Of a stretch of DNA of 64,000 nt, positions 21,492 through 33,539 are shown piece after piece. The DNA is from Panax quinquefolius. Its lineage: Eukaryota; Streptophyta; Magnoliopsida; Apiales; Araliaceae. The stretch is taken from the NCBI GenBank assembly GCA_020205615.1, contig CM035168.1, positions 8,312,237 through 8,376,236 on the forward strand, written 5' to 3'. The position numbers were made by a program, and so were the translations under genes. The notes under the pieces were generated by a model. That model did no database searches. It was not told where the DNA came from and was given only the letters and a program-made list of their open reading frames with translations. How positions within the stretch are numbered: the stretch's first letter is position 1; each line of letters starts with the position of its first letter.

Positions 21492-24400
21492 TGTGACGCC
21501 CCCAAAACAGGTATACATCACCCATCTTGAGTCACCAGATACATGGTACATAAAATCAAATAAAACTTAATTATACAACAGTCGTGTAAAATACGACAAA
21601 ACATAATCAAAGAGTTTTAATAAGAATATTGTCATTTAGGCAATATCCACACTCAATGGAGTCCTCATTACATTTATTGTCACACTATTTAACAGAATAG
21701 TGAGGACTACTAATGCTATCATCTGGACCGTCACTCCGTTCCTCGACTAGTCCCGGCTACGTTCTCATTTCCTAAAGAGAACAATGAATGAAAGGGTGAG
21801 CTCAACTAGCCCAGTAAGAAATATTATGACTAAGATAATGCAGAATAAATTATCCTTAGCCTTCAACAGTATAACAACTGATAGAATACAATAGACAACA
21901 AGTTTTATATCAACAAGCTGCAATGGAATAAGCAATCCATTAGAAGAGTCGAGTAGAGCATAAAATCTACTATCTTCTATGATTTAAAAAGTTTTCATCA
22001 ACTTTATCATTTGAGACTCGACTTAAATAAATAAAATTGAATCATCCCCGCACTACGACCAAGGATATTCATGTAATCATCAATGTTCATGATTATACCG
22101 AATAATCCCTAGTCATAATCATACCAACAATTGTCCGTGATGAACTACGGTGCCCGATGAGGACTTTTACCACATCATTCGTTACATTACGGTCATGATT
22201 ATACCGAATAATCCCTGGTCATAATCATACCAAGTCCATCTATGCACATAAGCCACAAATGACTTTTATCACAATATAAGCATAAGGATGATGACAATAA
22301 TATAAGCATTAATCAAACAAAAACAAGGATAAATATTAAAGACTTTAAACTTATCCAAATATTATCAATCACTTAATAAACTCATAATCTAATATTGTTA
22401 ATATTATAACAATATTTTAATCACTTTTTAAACTTATAAATAATTTATTTCAATTATTTACACTTTACCAAATAATGCATTTAATCATTCAAAAATGCCA
22501 TACTCATAAGATTTCATCACCAATGATCAAATCCCTCATCAAAAATCTGCATATACCCTATATAGGATTCCCAAGCCATAAAATCTTATTTTCCAATTTT
22601 GTAACTTCACATAACATATTTAATTCATTTATTCAAGACTAGGTCATTTTCATGAAAAATACCAAATCAGTTGTAAAAATATTTTTTTTCTGAGATTTAG
22701 CAGAATATAGTCTCATATTAAACATATATTTTTCTCGGAATTTTTAAAATTCATTTACTATTTTTCATATGGCCAAAAGCGCCGAATATTTAGACATTTA
22801 TCATAAATTGTACTTTTGTCCAAAAAATTAAAATTTCTGTGGTATACTCTAGGTTATATACATGTACTCCCAATAAAAATTTCACCAATTTTGGAGTTAA
22901 CCACAAAGAGTTATAAGGGTTTACTTTCAAAATAGTCTTTTCCCATAAAATCCATAACTCTTAATCTATACATCCAAAAATCGCCATTTTGGACACAATC
23001 TAGAAAACTCATCAAATTATCATTTCAAATTTTTTAGAATTTTTGAGGATCGAGAAAAATTGAAAGCGCGCCTGGCGAAACCCCCATTGAATGAAAATAC
23101 TATTCATATGAATACAAAGGATCATTCACTATGTATGTGGTAATTCACACAGACAAGTTATTCCAACAAAATAATAAAGAATGGAATAACTGAAGAATTC
23201 ACCAAATCATGCATGCGATAGAAAGCACTACGCAGACGCAGTTATTCCCAGCGAGAATAATAAATAATAGAACTAGGTCACGCATAATCCGCACGGCGAG
23301 AGCGGGATATTCCAATAGAATAATAAAGAATGGAACGGTGTAATGTGAATACGCGACACGTGAGGATATAAAGCAGAATAATAAAGAATGGAATAACAAC
23401 GAGAATTCACCAGGCATGCGATATAGCATGCATGTAAAGTTATTCTAACAGAATAATAAATAATGGAACCAGGTTAAGCGTAATATGCACAGACAGGATA
23501 TTCCAACAGAATAATAAAGAATGGAATAATAGAAGAATTTCACCATGTATGCGGTACTTCGCATAGACAGGTTATTCCAACATAATAATAAGGAATGGAA
23601 TAAAAGAAGAATTTCACCATGTATACAGTACTTCGCATAAACAGGTTATTCCAACAGAATAATAAAGAATGGAATAACAGAAAAATTTCACCATGTATGC
23701 GGTACTTCGCATAGATAGGTTATTCCAACAGAATAATAAGGAATGGAATAACAATAGCTCTCTTCTTGAATACGAAAGAAATAATACCCCTTACCTTAGA
23801 ATAAAGCTGGATATTGGAATAGTGAGGTAGCATACTTTTCTTCTTCTTTCTCTCTATAATTTCTCTCTATAATAATTGCTCTAAAGCTTTAGTGAATTGG
23901 TGAGAAATAAAGGAAGAATGAGCTTCTATTTATAGGAAAATATAGTTTCGATAATTGCACGTTTTAAGGCTCAAAATATTACAGTACAATACCTTCAAAT
24001 TTTCTTTCATTTTTAATTTAGTCCTGCAAGTATTATCAAACTTGCACCACCTCCCCTAATAGTAAATAATGTGAATCAATAGTTCAATCATGTGAATTAA
24101 TAGTTATAATCATGTGAAAATATGAATTACAGTATAGTACCTCCATCTATACCTCCATTTTTAACTTAGTCATGCAAGTATTATCAATCTTGCATCAACT
24201 CCCCTAATAGTACAAGAATGTGATTCAATAGTACACATATGTGAACAAATAGTTATATAAGCATGTGAATTAGTAGCAATTAATTGCTCATTTATCCGAT
24301 TAATTACCCGATTTATCAATATAACCCCTAGACATCAATTATCATCGGAATGGATGTCAATTTCCACTAACACTAATAATTCCAACACAATGGAACTATC

Positions 24401-25116
24401 AAATTCATCTTTAATCAACACGAACTTATTCATCATTAATATTATAACTCGCAATATTTAACAACCAGGTCGTTCCCAGGAAAGAGGGGGCTTTCTGATA
24501 AGGATTTCTCCTTATTGGCGCGTAATTAGATGACCAAACTTCTCTTTGACAGAACTTCTAGACATTGTAAATATTATAATTTAATAATATGAATAACTTT
24601 GTCTTCTTAATTATTGATTTAATAATATAACATATTATGCAGATAATACTGTGACAATAATCGAATCAATAATATGAGAGATATGATCAAACATTTTTGT
24701 GTAGCAATAATTGAGTATAACCGAGTGACTTCTTACGTAAGCATCAATAATCAATACTGTGTGCTACTCTTATCAACCACGCGTATTCTTCGTACTTTTT
24801 ACTCTTTGGGTAGTTCAAGCGGTTTTAACGATAACACTTTTACAAGTTATTTTTATAAAACAATAATTACATCATTTTCTAACTACGACAATACTTAGTT
24901 TTGTGGGGTCCACGATAATTATTATGTCGTCATCTGAATATTCCCCAGATAAAAGAATATTCCCCAACCAATCGAATATTATATATCCACTTGGTTACTT
25001 TGCAAAATTTGTAAATATTACCCACAACTATAACATTATATCAAATCCACACCATAATATTAAAAAAAATATTTTGAGAAATTTAAATCTTTATTCATAA
25101 AATTTGGGGTCTCACA
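21492..25116 (-). mobile_element. LTR D (3.63 kb, subfamily 2), shared by two tandem interiors
   Basis: A complete LTR, TGTGAGACCCC at 25116 to GGGGGCGTCACA at 21492 on the minus strand. On its left a PBS marks it as 5' LTR of C-D. On its right a polypurine-type tract (minus-strand AAGGGGAGAT) and a second interior mark it as 3' LTR of another copy. It is very similar to LTR C along its length. Such LTR-interior-LTR-interior chains arise by unequal recombination between LTRs. Confidence 0.9.
23128..23755 (-). repeat. Hairpin minisatellite in LTR D
   Basis: Tandem units with the AATAATAAAGAATGG core and small palindromes such as GGTACTTCGC near TATGC. It is the same kind of array as in LTR C, with unit-level differences. 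Confidence 0.85.
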
Positions 25117-25127
25117 ATCTCCCCTTC

Positions 25128-25775
25128 TTATGAAATTTCGCCCTCGAAATTTACGTACATACCTGGTATGCCGAAGAGATGAGGATACCTTGACTTTATT
25201 TCAGATTCTAACTCTTGAGGCATAATCTTTGAGTGTTGAATGTGATCCTTCTTATCCAAGATTTTAACACGTATCTCCTGATACGTTAAATCTTTTGCTA
25301 TCTCGTCTAGTTCTAATATAATAATGTGGTTCGCGTCATCCACATATTTACGTAACATCGATACGTGAAAAATATTATGAACACGCGACATACTTAGCGG
25401 TAAAATGAGTCTATAGGCCACAGTTCCTACTCGATCAAGGATTTCAAATGGGCCAATAAAATCGAGGGTTGAGATAACGCCTTCTTGAACCTTCTTCTTC
25501 ACATTCATCAGATTCGGGTGTGTAGCTTGAGCGGCTTTAACTTTATCGATTAAAGTCGATTCTACTCGTATATTCGTTATCTTCACGTGGGTCCCTAGAG
25601 TATTTAACTCTATCTTTATCATTTGTAAGATATACGAAATGGGTCTTTGTGTTAACAACATCGCACTCGTAAACACATATGATCTTCTACTCAACGCGTC
25701 GTTAATACTACCGTTATTTCTTCCACGATGATATTGAGTGGTATGGTCGTAATCTTCAACAGCTCGAGCCAACAT
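25128..25775 (-). CDS. Mini-protein of the copy right of LTR D (215 residues)
   Basis: It has the same architecture as the frame at 19926-20570: RNase H tail, integrase N-terminal scrap, DFIGPFEILDR, the MLRKY segment and a chromodomain-like tail with the same 15-codon gap. It starts at the equivalent ATG (25775). It differs from the first copy by scattered substitutions and one short altered stretch near residues 19-25, yet has no stop or frameshift over 215 codons. The neighbouring gag and protease pieces of this copy are broken. Confidence 0.6.
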   Translation of the reverse strand: MLARAVEDYDHTTQYHRGRNNGSINDALSRRSYVFTSAMLLTQRPISYILQMIKIELNTLGTHVKITNIRVESTLIDKVKAAQATHPNLMNVKKKVQEGVISTLDFIGPFEILDRVGTVAYRLILPLSMSRVHNIFHVSMLRKYVDDANHIIILELDEIAKDLTYQEIRVKILDKKDHIQHSKIMPQELESEIKSRYPHLFGIPGMYVNFEGEIS

Positions 25776-25799
25776 CTTTGGCGCATTATTCGTTCGTTT

Positions 25800-26427
25800 T
25801 GGTTGAAGAAATATTTAAGGGTTGAAGAAATGGATTTTGTACTGGGGTCAATACAAAATTCGATTTCATGTTCTGGGGTAGGTTAAGAAGTCTTCAAGAA
25901 TACGTCAGAAAATTTATTAACAATAGAAATATCATTCAAAATTGTGACTCTCATCCAAGACTTGGATAGCACATGTAATGAAGGTTTCTCCTAACGGAGT
26001 TTCAACAGATAAGTTAAAGTCTAACTTATCCGGAGTCAAATTTAAACGTTGAACGCAAGTAAGAGAGATAAAAGAATGGGTAGAACAAATTATCTAATAA
26101 GGTATAGACTTCGAAAAAATTTATAATTAACTAACCCATTCTAACTTCGTTTGGGTTATTCGCTTTTTGAGAAGTAACAAAAAATGCTCTTTCTGAAACC
26201 ATCGACTTTGTTTTGTCTGTATCCGCCTTTGGTGCCACCGTCCTAGCTGGACTTGACTTTGGTGCATGACAAAATTGATCTAAATGACCTTCTCTTCTTG
26301 AAATTTCAACTTCTATTATCTTGGCCATGATTACCACCGAAGTGGTTACCATTCTTGACATGATAATTTCCCCCACGATGGTCATCATTGTTCCGATGGC
26401 CGTTGCCACCGGTACGATTATTATCGT
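25800..26427 (-). pseudogene. Protease and gag remnants of the copy right of LTR D
   Basis: The layout equals 20590-21200 of the first copy: RT-deletion junction, protease start (here the DTG triplet is destroyed), REGHLDQFC zinc-knuckle end and the asparagine-rich gag linker. It breaks off at 26427 inside that linker, where LTR E begins. The gag start, PBS and 5' LTR of this copy are missing. Confidence 0.7.
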
Positions 26428-27178
26428 TGTGACGACCCCAAAATAGGTATACATCACCCATCTTGGGTGGCCAGAAAATACACTACTGACAACTTCATTT
26501 ATACAACTGTCGTGCAAAATACGACAACAAGTATACTGTGAGTTTTAATACAAATGTATGTAACTCTTATGGTGCCTCGACCACAACCTTACAATGGTAC
26601 GTTACATAAAGGTACAGTCAAAAACTGTTTTAGAAATTAAAATCTTTGGGAAGTGCTCAGAAACCTTCGTACATGGGAGGCCGTGAATCTAAGTTATGAT
26701 AGATATCATATGTCGAGATAATTATCCTTGGTTGACCCAATAGGCGTAAAGAAAAATGAGAAGATTACTATCATATTCCTTCCAATGGTGAGTCTTCTCT
26801 TGACATATAACTATCTGTTGTCTCAGTGAAAATTATATTTCAAATAAACTCCAAGATCATATAGGTGGTGCTCGTAGATATACTCAGCAAGTGGATGTGC
26901 ACAACCCTGTCTTATGATAACACGAGGTTGTATGTCATTAGACATCTTGTATGATAGTGGCAAAACACCCTTTTAAAGTTAGGTTCACCTCACCCTATTC
27001 GGTTCACCAAAATTAAATATCAATTGACGAATACAATACGACACACTTATCTAAATTTCTCAATAATATTATTTCCATACTATTTAGGGAGAACCTCAAC
27101 AGCTATAAACCACCGTTCTATTCCCCTGTTATCCCCGTTTGACTCGGCAACACTTTAACATTCCAGAATTTTTTTAAC
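26428..27178 (-). mobile_element. Diverged LTR-end fragment E of a sister family
   Basis: Begins TGTGACGACCCCAAAATAGG on the plus strand, the U5 end of the family in reverse. The first 150 bases follow the family LTR with many changes. After that it departs completely and has neither the minisatellite nor the known U3. The right boundary is uncertain; I place it before a change in sequence character near 27178. It may be the LTR of a related chromovirus family. Confidence 0.5.
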
Positions 27179-28346
27179 TGTCATATTAAATATTTATTGA
27201 ATTATTTAAGTATTTAATGGATGTGTTCATTATTGAATAATTTTTAATTATTTGTTAAATAAATAATTAAGGAAATTAATTATTTTATGCTAATTTAATT
27301 TAATTATTAAGTTAGAGAGTTGTGATTAATTGAATTACTATTCTTTTTATTAGAATTTCTAATTAAAAAGATGTGTTAGTTGATTAAATAAAGTTATAAT
27401 TATATAGAAAATTATAATTTTGTGGTATTGATTTATGTGATGTAGTAATGTAATAAATTGCTATTAAGATTAATTTAATTTAGTAAATGTGTGACAAATA
27501 ACCTTTTATAAAGGAGTTATTAAAATAACTTAAAAGAGTTTTAATTCAGTTTTGCCAAACAAGGCCTAATGCCTATTAAGTCTTTAATCTAATTGTGTTT
27601 TACCAAACAAGGCGTAAGGATTAATTGATTATTTTTGTTAGTGGTTAGCCAAACAAGCCTTATGGCTTTTGGTTTTCAAAATAAAATAACTGATGTCAGT
27701 TAAATTAGAGTTATATTATATAATTAATATAAATTATATCCTATATACGTTATATTGTTAGTACGTAGTTAGAGTTAGGAAGAAAAGAGAAAACTCAGAG
27801 GAAGAAGAAGAAGAAAAAAAAGAAAGGAAGAAAGGCTAGGAGATTGGACAAAAAAGCTTGGGAATTAAAGATATAGCCATCATCATCATCTTCTTCAAGG
27901 TATTAACCTATTCTTTTAGTTTTAAAAATTTAGTTTCTCTCTTCCCAAATTCTCTGTAGAATCCTTGTGTAAGGGTAAATTAGTTGTTATGTATGTGATT
28001 TTATATGATAATCTAGTGAGTTAAACTATTTTCTTAAGCTATGATTGAGAATAGTCCATGAATTTATATTATGTATATGTTTGTGAAGAAAAGTATTTTT
28101 ATAGAGAGTTTTTGTGATTATATATTGTTTAGTTAAAATAGAAATTATGGGTTGTTTAGTTGTTTTATTGATAAATTGACTATTCAATTTGTTAGAGTAT
28201 GTATATACTTTGATAAAATGCTTAAATTAACTGTTTTGGTTGAAAAACAAAATCACAGTATTGATTTTCATCAAAAACATCAAAAAGTGAATTTTTATCA
28301 AAAATAGTGAAATTGGATGTTTTAAACTTGTTGTTTATGTTGTTGT
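27179..28346. other. Unassigned, possibly an older LTR on the plus strand
   Basis: AT-rich DNA. It holds three copies of CCAAACAAG(G)C (27555-27660), a TATA-rich stretch near 27710-27760, then a purine-rich GAAGAAGAAG tract (27800-27835) and a TCTTCTTCAAGGTA segment near 27890 that looks like an exon-intron border. That order resembles an LTR promoter plus leader, or the 5' end of a gene, but I find no ends and no coding domain. Confidence 0.35.
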
Positions 28347-30215
28347 TGAAAGTAGTATGCACACAAGCCAATCATGTTTGATGATAAAGCATATACTTTG
28401 TAACAATCTTATTCATTTATTAATAAAAAGTATTAATTTATTAAAGGCTTTTAATTATCTACGTGATCTTTGTTTTATAATATGTGATAAACCCATAGTT
28501 TTAAGCAATGCTTTTAGAATAATGATGATGATCATTCTAATGAGATCTAAATTCTTAGAAAGCTTAAAACTAAAATAGTTCCCAATCGTTGGATTACTAA
28601 ATTGGGGATTAGTGAATGGGATAGATTGGTACATCGTTCTTGCTTTCGTTGGATGAGGATGATTGATCTCATGATCATTTGTGTGAGAACACTAAAAGCA
28701 AGTATGTAGGTGCTTATTAGAGAATAAGTTCTTTGAGCGTGGCTCGCTAAGGAATACCTAATGGAGTTTTATTTGCTGTCAATAGGAATTCTGTAGTGAT
28801 AGTAGTACAAGTAATCCTTGGACTTGAGATCATCGTATAGTATCTTGTGTATGATGAGTTATACTTTGACTTATTCCTTAAGACCCTTAGGGTATATCAA
28901 AGGGTATGTTTGGGTATAATAAGTTGTACATGGAGATAATGTATGATCAATAAAGAATCTACCACTTCTAATAAAGAAGAGAAATGTCCTATGTGATTCG
29001 ATAAATGACAACCCAAGTAGTCTTGGGTTAAGCGAGAATGAAATTAGAAAGAAGTTTCTAATTTGCATTATTTTGAGTTGTGCATTTAAGGATCGAAATA
29101 CATATAATTAAATAAAATAAGACTTGATGGTAATTACATGTCTTATATTTAATTGGGACATTGTATGGTGGAAGGATTGAATTGTGCGGTAACTATTTAC
29201 TCAAAGGTTCTTTTATGATTAATGTTGAAATCTATATTATCGGAAAGTCGTTGATGATCGTTAGGGAGGCTTATCCCTATTGTAGAATAAATATTATTTA
29301 TTTAAATAAATTAATTGTTTAATTTATTTATTTAAATAAAGATTAGAATTATTCTAATTGATTTATTCACAATAGGTTTAATATGGAGAACCTAAAGGGT
29401 CACACCATAAAAGGAAGAATAATTATTTAAGAAGTTAATGGCATAATCGTAATAATATGTTATGTATATTTAATTTAATCTATGGTGATAGAATAAATTA
29501 AATAGCTTAATATTATTATTTAATATTTTAGAAATATTAAATATTAATTAATAAGAGAGTCTTATTAATATTATTACAATTATTATTATTTTAATTTCTA
29601 AAAGAGTTTAGGAATTAATTTAATATAAGTACTCTCATTTATTCCTAATTAGATTAGGAAGGAAAATTAGTTAAAGGAGTTTAATTAATTATCCCTAATA
29701 AGATTAGGGAGCTTAATTAATTAAAAGAATTTAATTAATTAAATAAAATCCAATTCCTTAATTGTTAAGATGGGTTTGCCACATCTATAAATAAGAGAGT
29801 CTTATTATGGGTGGTGTGGTGTGGGTGGTTGACAACACAACTACGTAATAATTCTAATTTGTTGGGAGAGTATACCTTTTCTATAGAGATAGAAAAACTA
29901 GGGTTTAGCCAACCACCATTCTTCTTGAATTTTCTTCTTCCTTGGTGGATCACCTCAGAGGCCAAACATATGGGTGGCTAACGTTGATCAAAGGAAGGAA
30001 CCAAACCCGGTGGATTCAAGTTGAGCGAAAGGATTTGGAGGTGAACTTGTACCAAGGAAGCTCGATCTTGAGGGTATGATTTTATTCTTTATCCTTTCGT
30101 TTAATTAATAATTATGCATAAAGGGTGATCCGGGTTTATGGTTTGTAAATTTTAAAACTACGATTTTACGCTTGCGCACTTTTTATGCAATTTGATTCAT
30201 TTCATGAATATTACA
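28347..30215 (+). mobile_element. 5' LTR of a Ty1/copia element
   Basis: Starts TGAAAGTAGTATGC and is repeated at 35677, where it follows a GTGGGAGAT polypurine tract. The end is placed at ATTACA (30215), because a PBS-like TGGCATCGAGCC follows at 30226. That gives an LTR of about 1.87 kb. The first 0.63 kb can be compared with the 3' copy: roughly eight substitutions and a similar number of 1-2 base indels. A TATA-type promoter is not clear. The end coordinate is less certain than the start. Confidence 0.75.
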
Positions 30216-30225
30216 AACCTAACGG

Positions 30226-30240
30226 TGGCATCGAGCCAAA
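30226..30240 (+). other. Degenerate primer-binding site of the copia element
   Basis: TGGCATCGAGCC resembles TGGTATCAGAGCC (initiator Met tRNA) with one substitution and one missing base. Its position just after the proposed LTR end supports that boundary. Confidence 0.5.
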
Positions 30241-30299
30241 CCTTTATGCGAATTATTAATTGCTCAGATTTGATATGTGTTAAGAACAATTTAATTGGG

Positions 30300-30578
30300 T
30301 ATAATTCTGTTATATAAAATTTATTTAAAATAAAAAAAAAAAAAAACTAATTATTGCGCTTTGATTAGTGGGATTAACGTGGCTGTAGTTTTTTTTTGAT
30401 GTTACATATGAATTGAAGATGTAGTGGTCATATGATGATTAACTTGATTTTTTAATACTTGTTTTTTTTAACGCGTGGTGGTGGTCATATGATGTTCTGT
30501 ATGAATTTAATACTTGATTTTTAACGTGGTGGTGATCATATAACGTGGTAGGTGGTCATATATATATATATATAATAG

Positions 30579-30622
<44 letters not shown>

Positions 30623-31440
30623 TATATATATATTATTCTTAATTATTTTATAATTAAAATAAAATGTTTATTTTAATTTTAAAATAAAAGTTTATTTTAA
30701 TATTAAAATAAAAAAAAGAGTTTATTTTAATTTTAAAATTGAATATTATATATATATATAATTATTTTAATCTTAAAATAAAAGTTTATTTTAATTTTAA
30801 AATAAAAGGTTTATTTTAATTTTAAAATAAAAATTTATTTTAATTTTAAAAATTAGATTTCATCTTTAACTAATTAGAATTGGAATTGGATTCCATGCTA
30901 ACTAATTGGAGTTGAAATTGGATTTTATTTTTCCTAAAATAAAGGAGTTTATTTGTGAATAGGGAAGTAAATCCATCTTTCCTTAAATAAAGGAGTTTGT
31001 TTAGATATGAAATAAGATTTCATATTATTCAAAATAAAGGAGTTTATTTGTGAATAGGAAAGAAAATCAAGTGTTTCCTTAAATAAAGGAGTTTATTTAG
31101 ATATGAAATATGATTTCATATTATTCAAAATAAAGAAGTTTATTTGTGAATAGGAAAGAATATCCAAGTGTTTCCTTTAATAATTTTTTTTTTTACATGG
31201 AATTGGATTCCATAATTAATTAAAATAAAAGAGTTTATTTTAATTAAAGATTTTTTATATATGGAATTGGATTCCATAATTAATTAAAATAAAAGAGTTT
31301 ATTTTGATTAAAGATTTTGATTAAAATAAAATAGTTTATTTTATTCAAAATTGGATAAATTAAAATAAAATAGTTTTATTTTGATTTAAATTTGGATTAA
31401 AATAAAGGAGTTTATTTTGATTCAAAAATAGATTTTATAC
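30300..31440. repeat. AT-rich leader with repeated AAATAAA/TTTATTT hairpins
   Basis: It starts with an A run and a GTGGTGGTCATATGATG repeat, then a long TA microsatellite (about 30557-30630). From 30650 on, motifs of the form AATAAAGGAGTTTATT recur many times. Each is an inverted repeat of AAATAAA and TTTATTT around a short loop. Between 30945 and 31170 a unit of roughly 115 bases with this motif is tandemly duplicated. No coding sequence is seen. Confidence 0.75.
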
Positions 31441-32195
31441 TAACTAAATTTGCCCATTAAATGATATCAATATATATATTAAATGTTTATTATTCATATG
31501 ATGAATGTTATTTATTGATGCATATGATGATGTGTATGATAATAAATGGGATTGATTATGGACTATTGACCCGATGCGATTGGATTTATTTTAGTTGGAT
31601 GCGTGAATGTATGGGTTTTATTAAATGGATGCAGTGCCTCGTCTTCTCTAATTTTTCTTAATGTAAATTCTATCTCCTCCTATGTACTTCCCCTCGATTT
31701 GGCGATCAAGGTTTCTATTTATTTTAAAATAGTTTTGTAATAGGAATAGTTAGAATTAATTTTGAAAAATTAGAGATCAAGGAGCTTGAGGCGCTTGAAG
31801 ACCCGATTTGTAATGGAGCCCGGGTTTAAATGTAATAGTTATATTTAAATATTATGTCTTGCACCCCCAGGGTTTGACCTTTTGGTTCACTTGGTGGCTC
31901 TAGTGAACCAAACTAGAATAAAAGTCCATAATCAATCCGGTAGAATATAGTATTCTATATATGCATGCTTATACTATATATATTATATATTATGCAAACA
32001 TGCTTGCATGTTCATTAATACGATAGCATATTTTATATATATATGTGCATGCAGCTAAACAAGATGAGACAAATTAATAACAAAACCCTCAATTTTTTAT
32101 ATTAAGTCCTAAGCGTTCAAAGGTATTTGGAATATGAGCATCAGCATACTAGCATGATAAAATTTATAGAGTATTAAATATTTAATATGAGTTTG

Positions 32196-32486
32196 TTGTG
32201 TCACCACAAGGCAAGTATTAAGTATTTAAGATGTTAATTATCACATTTGATGCTTATAAAGAAAATTGAACAATATTGTTTTGTTGTGTCACCACAAGGA
32301 TGATATTTTTCTTTTTGAATATATGGAGTGCTAGGTGGGACTTAACTTGGATAATTTTGATTCGGATGTGCCACCACTTGATAAAAATAATCTAAGAGGC
32401 AAAAGAAAAGGAGTTGTATAGTTGATGTAATTGACAAAAGTTGTCTACCTATTTATTTATATATAGTTTGTTGTGTCACCACGAGG
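32196..32486 (+). repeat. Four copies of a TTGTGTCACCACAAGG element
   Basis: Exact copies start at 32196 and 32284, a one-base variant (ACGAGG end) at 32471 and a weaker form (GTGCCACCACTTG) near 32367. Each can fold as TTGTG/CACAA around TCAC. They lie roughly 80-105 bases apart, upstream of the gag remnant and downstream of the PBS. Their role is unknown; the copia untranslated leader is the natural place for RNA signals. Confidence 0.7.
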
Positions 32487-32819
32487 CTATATACATTTGA
32501 AATGGGATCCTTATTCTCACTAGCAAATCTTTAATTAGATTTTGCGAACTATATAAGTGAGGTAATATAGTTTGAAGAAAATAGTGAGAGATACCAATTT
32601 AAAACAAGACCTAATTTATTTTGGTAATTAATAATAGAATGTATGTTAAAATGTTGTTAATTACAAATTCATTTACATAATTTTACAATGTATAAAATTA
32701 CTATCCTTTAAAGCATATTAGATGTTAAATTAATCGGAATGAATTAAAGCGGATTGGTTAAGGAAATTGAGAATAGTTCTCATTAATGGTGAAAAGCTAT
32801 CTTATGTCCATAATACGCC

Positions 32820-33510
32820 TATCCTCGTAATGGTTGCGAGAGAATGCCTACGAGGAAGAGATTGCTACTTTTAGAAAGTGGCAAGATGATGCTGATTGGC
32901 TCGATGCATCATGCTAAAATCCATGAGTAACGAGCTTGGCGTCGGCATGAAAGCGTGGATGCTCCTACTATATTCCCGCACATCAAGTAGTTGATGGTGA
33001 GGAAAGTGGGACCGATAGATATCGAGATATCAAGGAGCTCTTCCGATCTAGATTGGCCAATGGCACTATAAATGCAGACAAAAGTTCTTAACATAATCAA
33101 TTTGATTGATCAATTAGGACAACTGGTTTTGTCATGGATGGAGAGTTGAGCCAAGATTTGATCTTGCACTCACTCCGGACTCCTTTCACAATTGTTGTGA
33201 ATTTTTCATATGAACAAGCTAGATATCGATCTGTTGATTTGCTTAACATATTAAAAAATTGTTGAGAGTCACTTTCAACCAAGAAAGATCAAGTCTACTT
33301 GGTAGGGGCCAAAGGATCTTCCGAAAAGAAGAATGATTCAAAGAAGGTAAATAGAAAGGCATAAACAAAGGATAATAAGAACAAAAGCGATATGGATAGC
33401 AAAGGAGTTTGCTTCCACTACAATAAGCTGGACCTTTGGAAAGAAAGCTGCGAGAAGTATCTTGCAGAGGCTAACCAAAGAAGCTTAGTGAAGTTTGATT
33501 GCATAATACG
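32820..33510 (+). pseudogene. copia gag remnant
   Basis: Pieces of a Ty1/copia gag can be read across frames: MSNEL near 32925, KELFRSRLANGT near 33035, the MDGELSQDLILHSL segment (33133-33170) and a lysine-rich linker. It ends in a zinc-knuckle position reading CFHYNKLDLWKESC (about 33411-33452). There the second cysteine and the histidine are replaced, so the CCHC finger is destroyed. Stops and frameshifts are frequent. Homology is by motif and order only. Confidence 0.75.
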
Positions 33511-33539
33511 ATTTTGTTCATGATTGAAATAAATTTTTC

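Noticed and set aside
16314..27095. GCTAT at 16314-16318 and AGCTAT near 27091 as target duplication of the whole C-to-E block
   Set aside because: The right-hand copy is not followed by the missing Tat integrase sequence, so a chance match is more likely.
27780..28010. 5' exon and intron start of a host gene (purine-rich leader, then AAGGTATT)
   Set aside because: No start codon with a sustained frame and no downstream exon before the copia LTR; an LTR leader explains it as well.
33041..33053. GCTCTTCCGATCT, identical to the end of a common sequencing adapter
   Set aside because: In context it encodes ELFRS in the middle of the copia gag segment KELFRSRLANGT, with matching sequence on both sides. 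It is genuine element sequence by coincidence.
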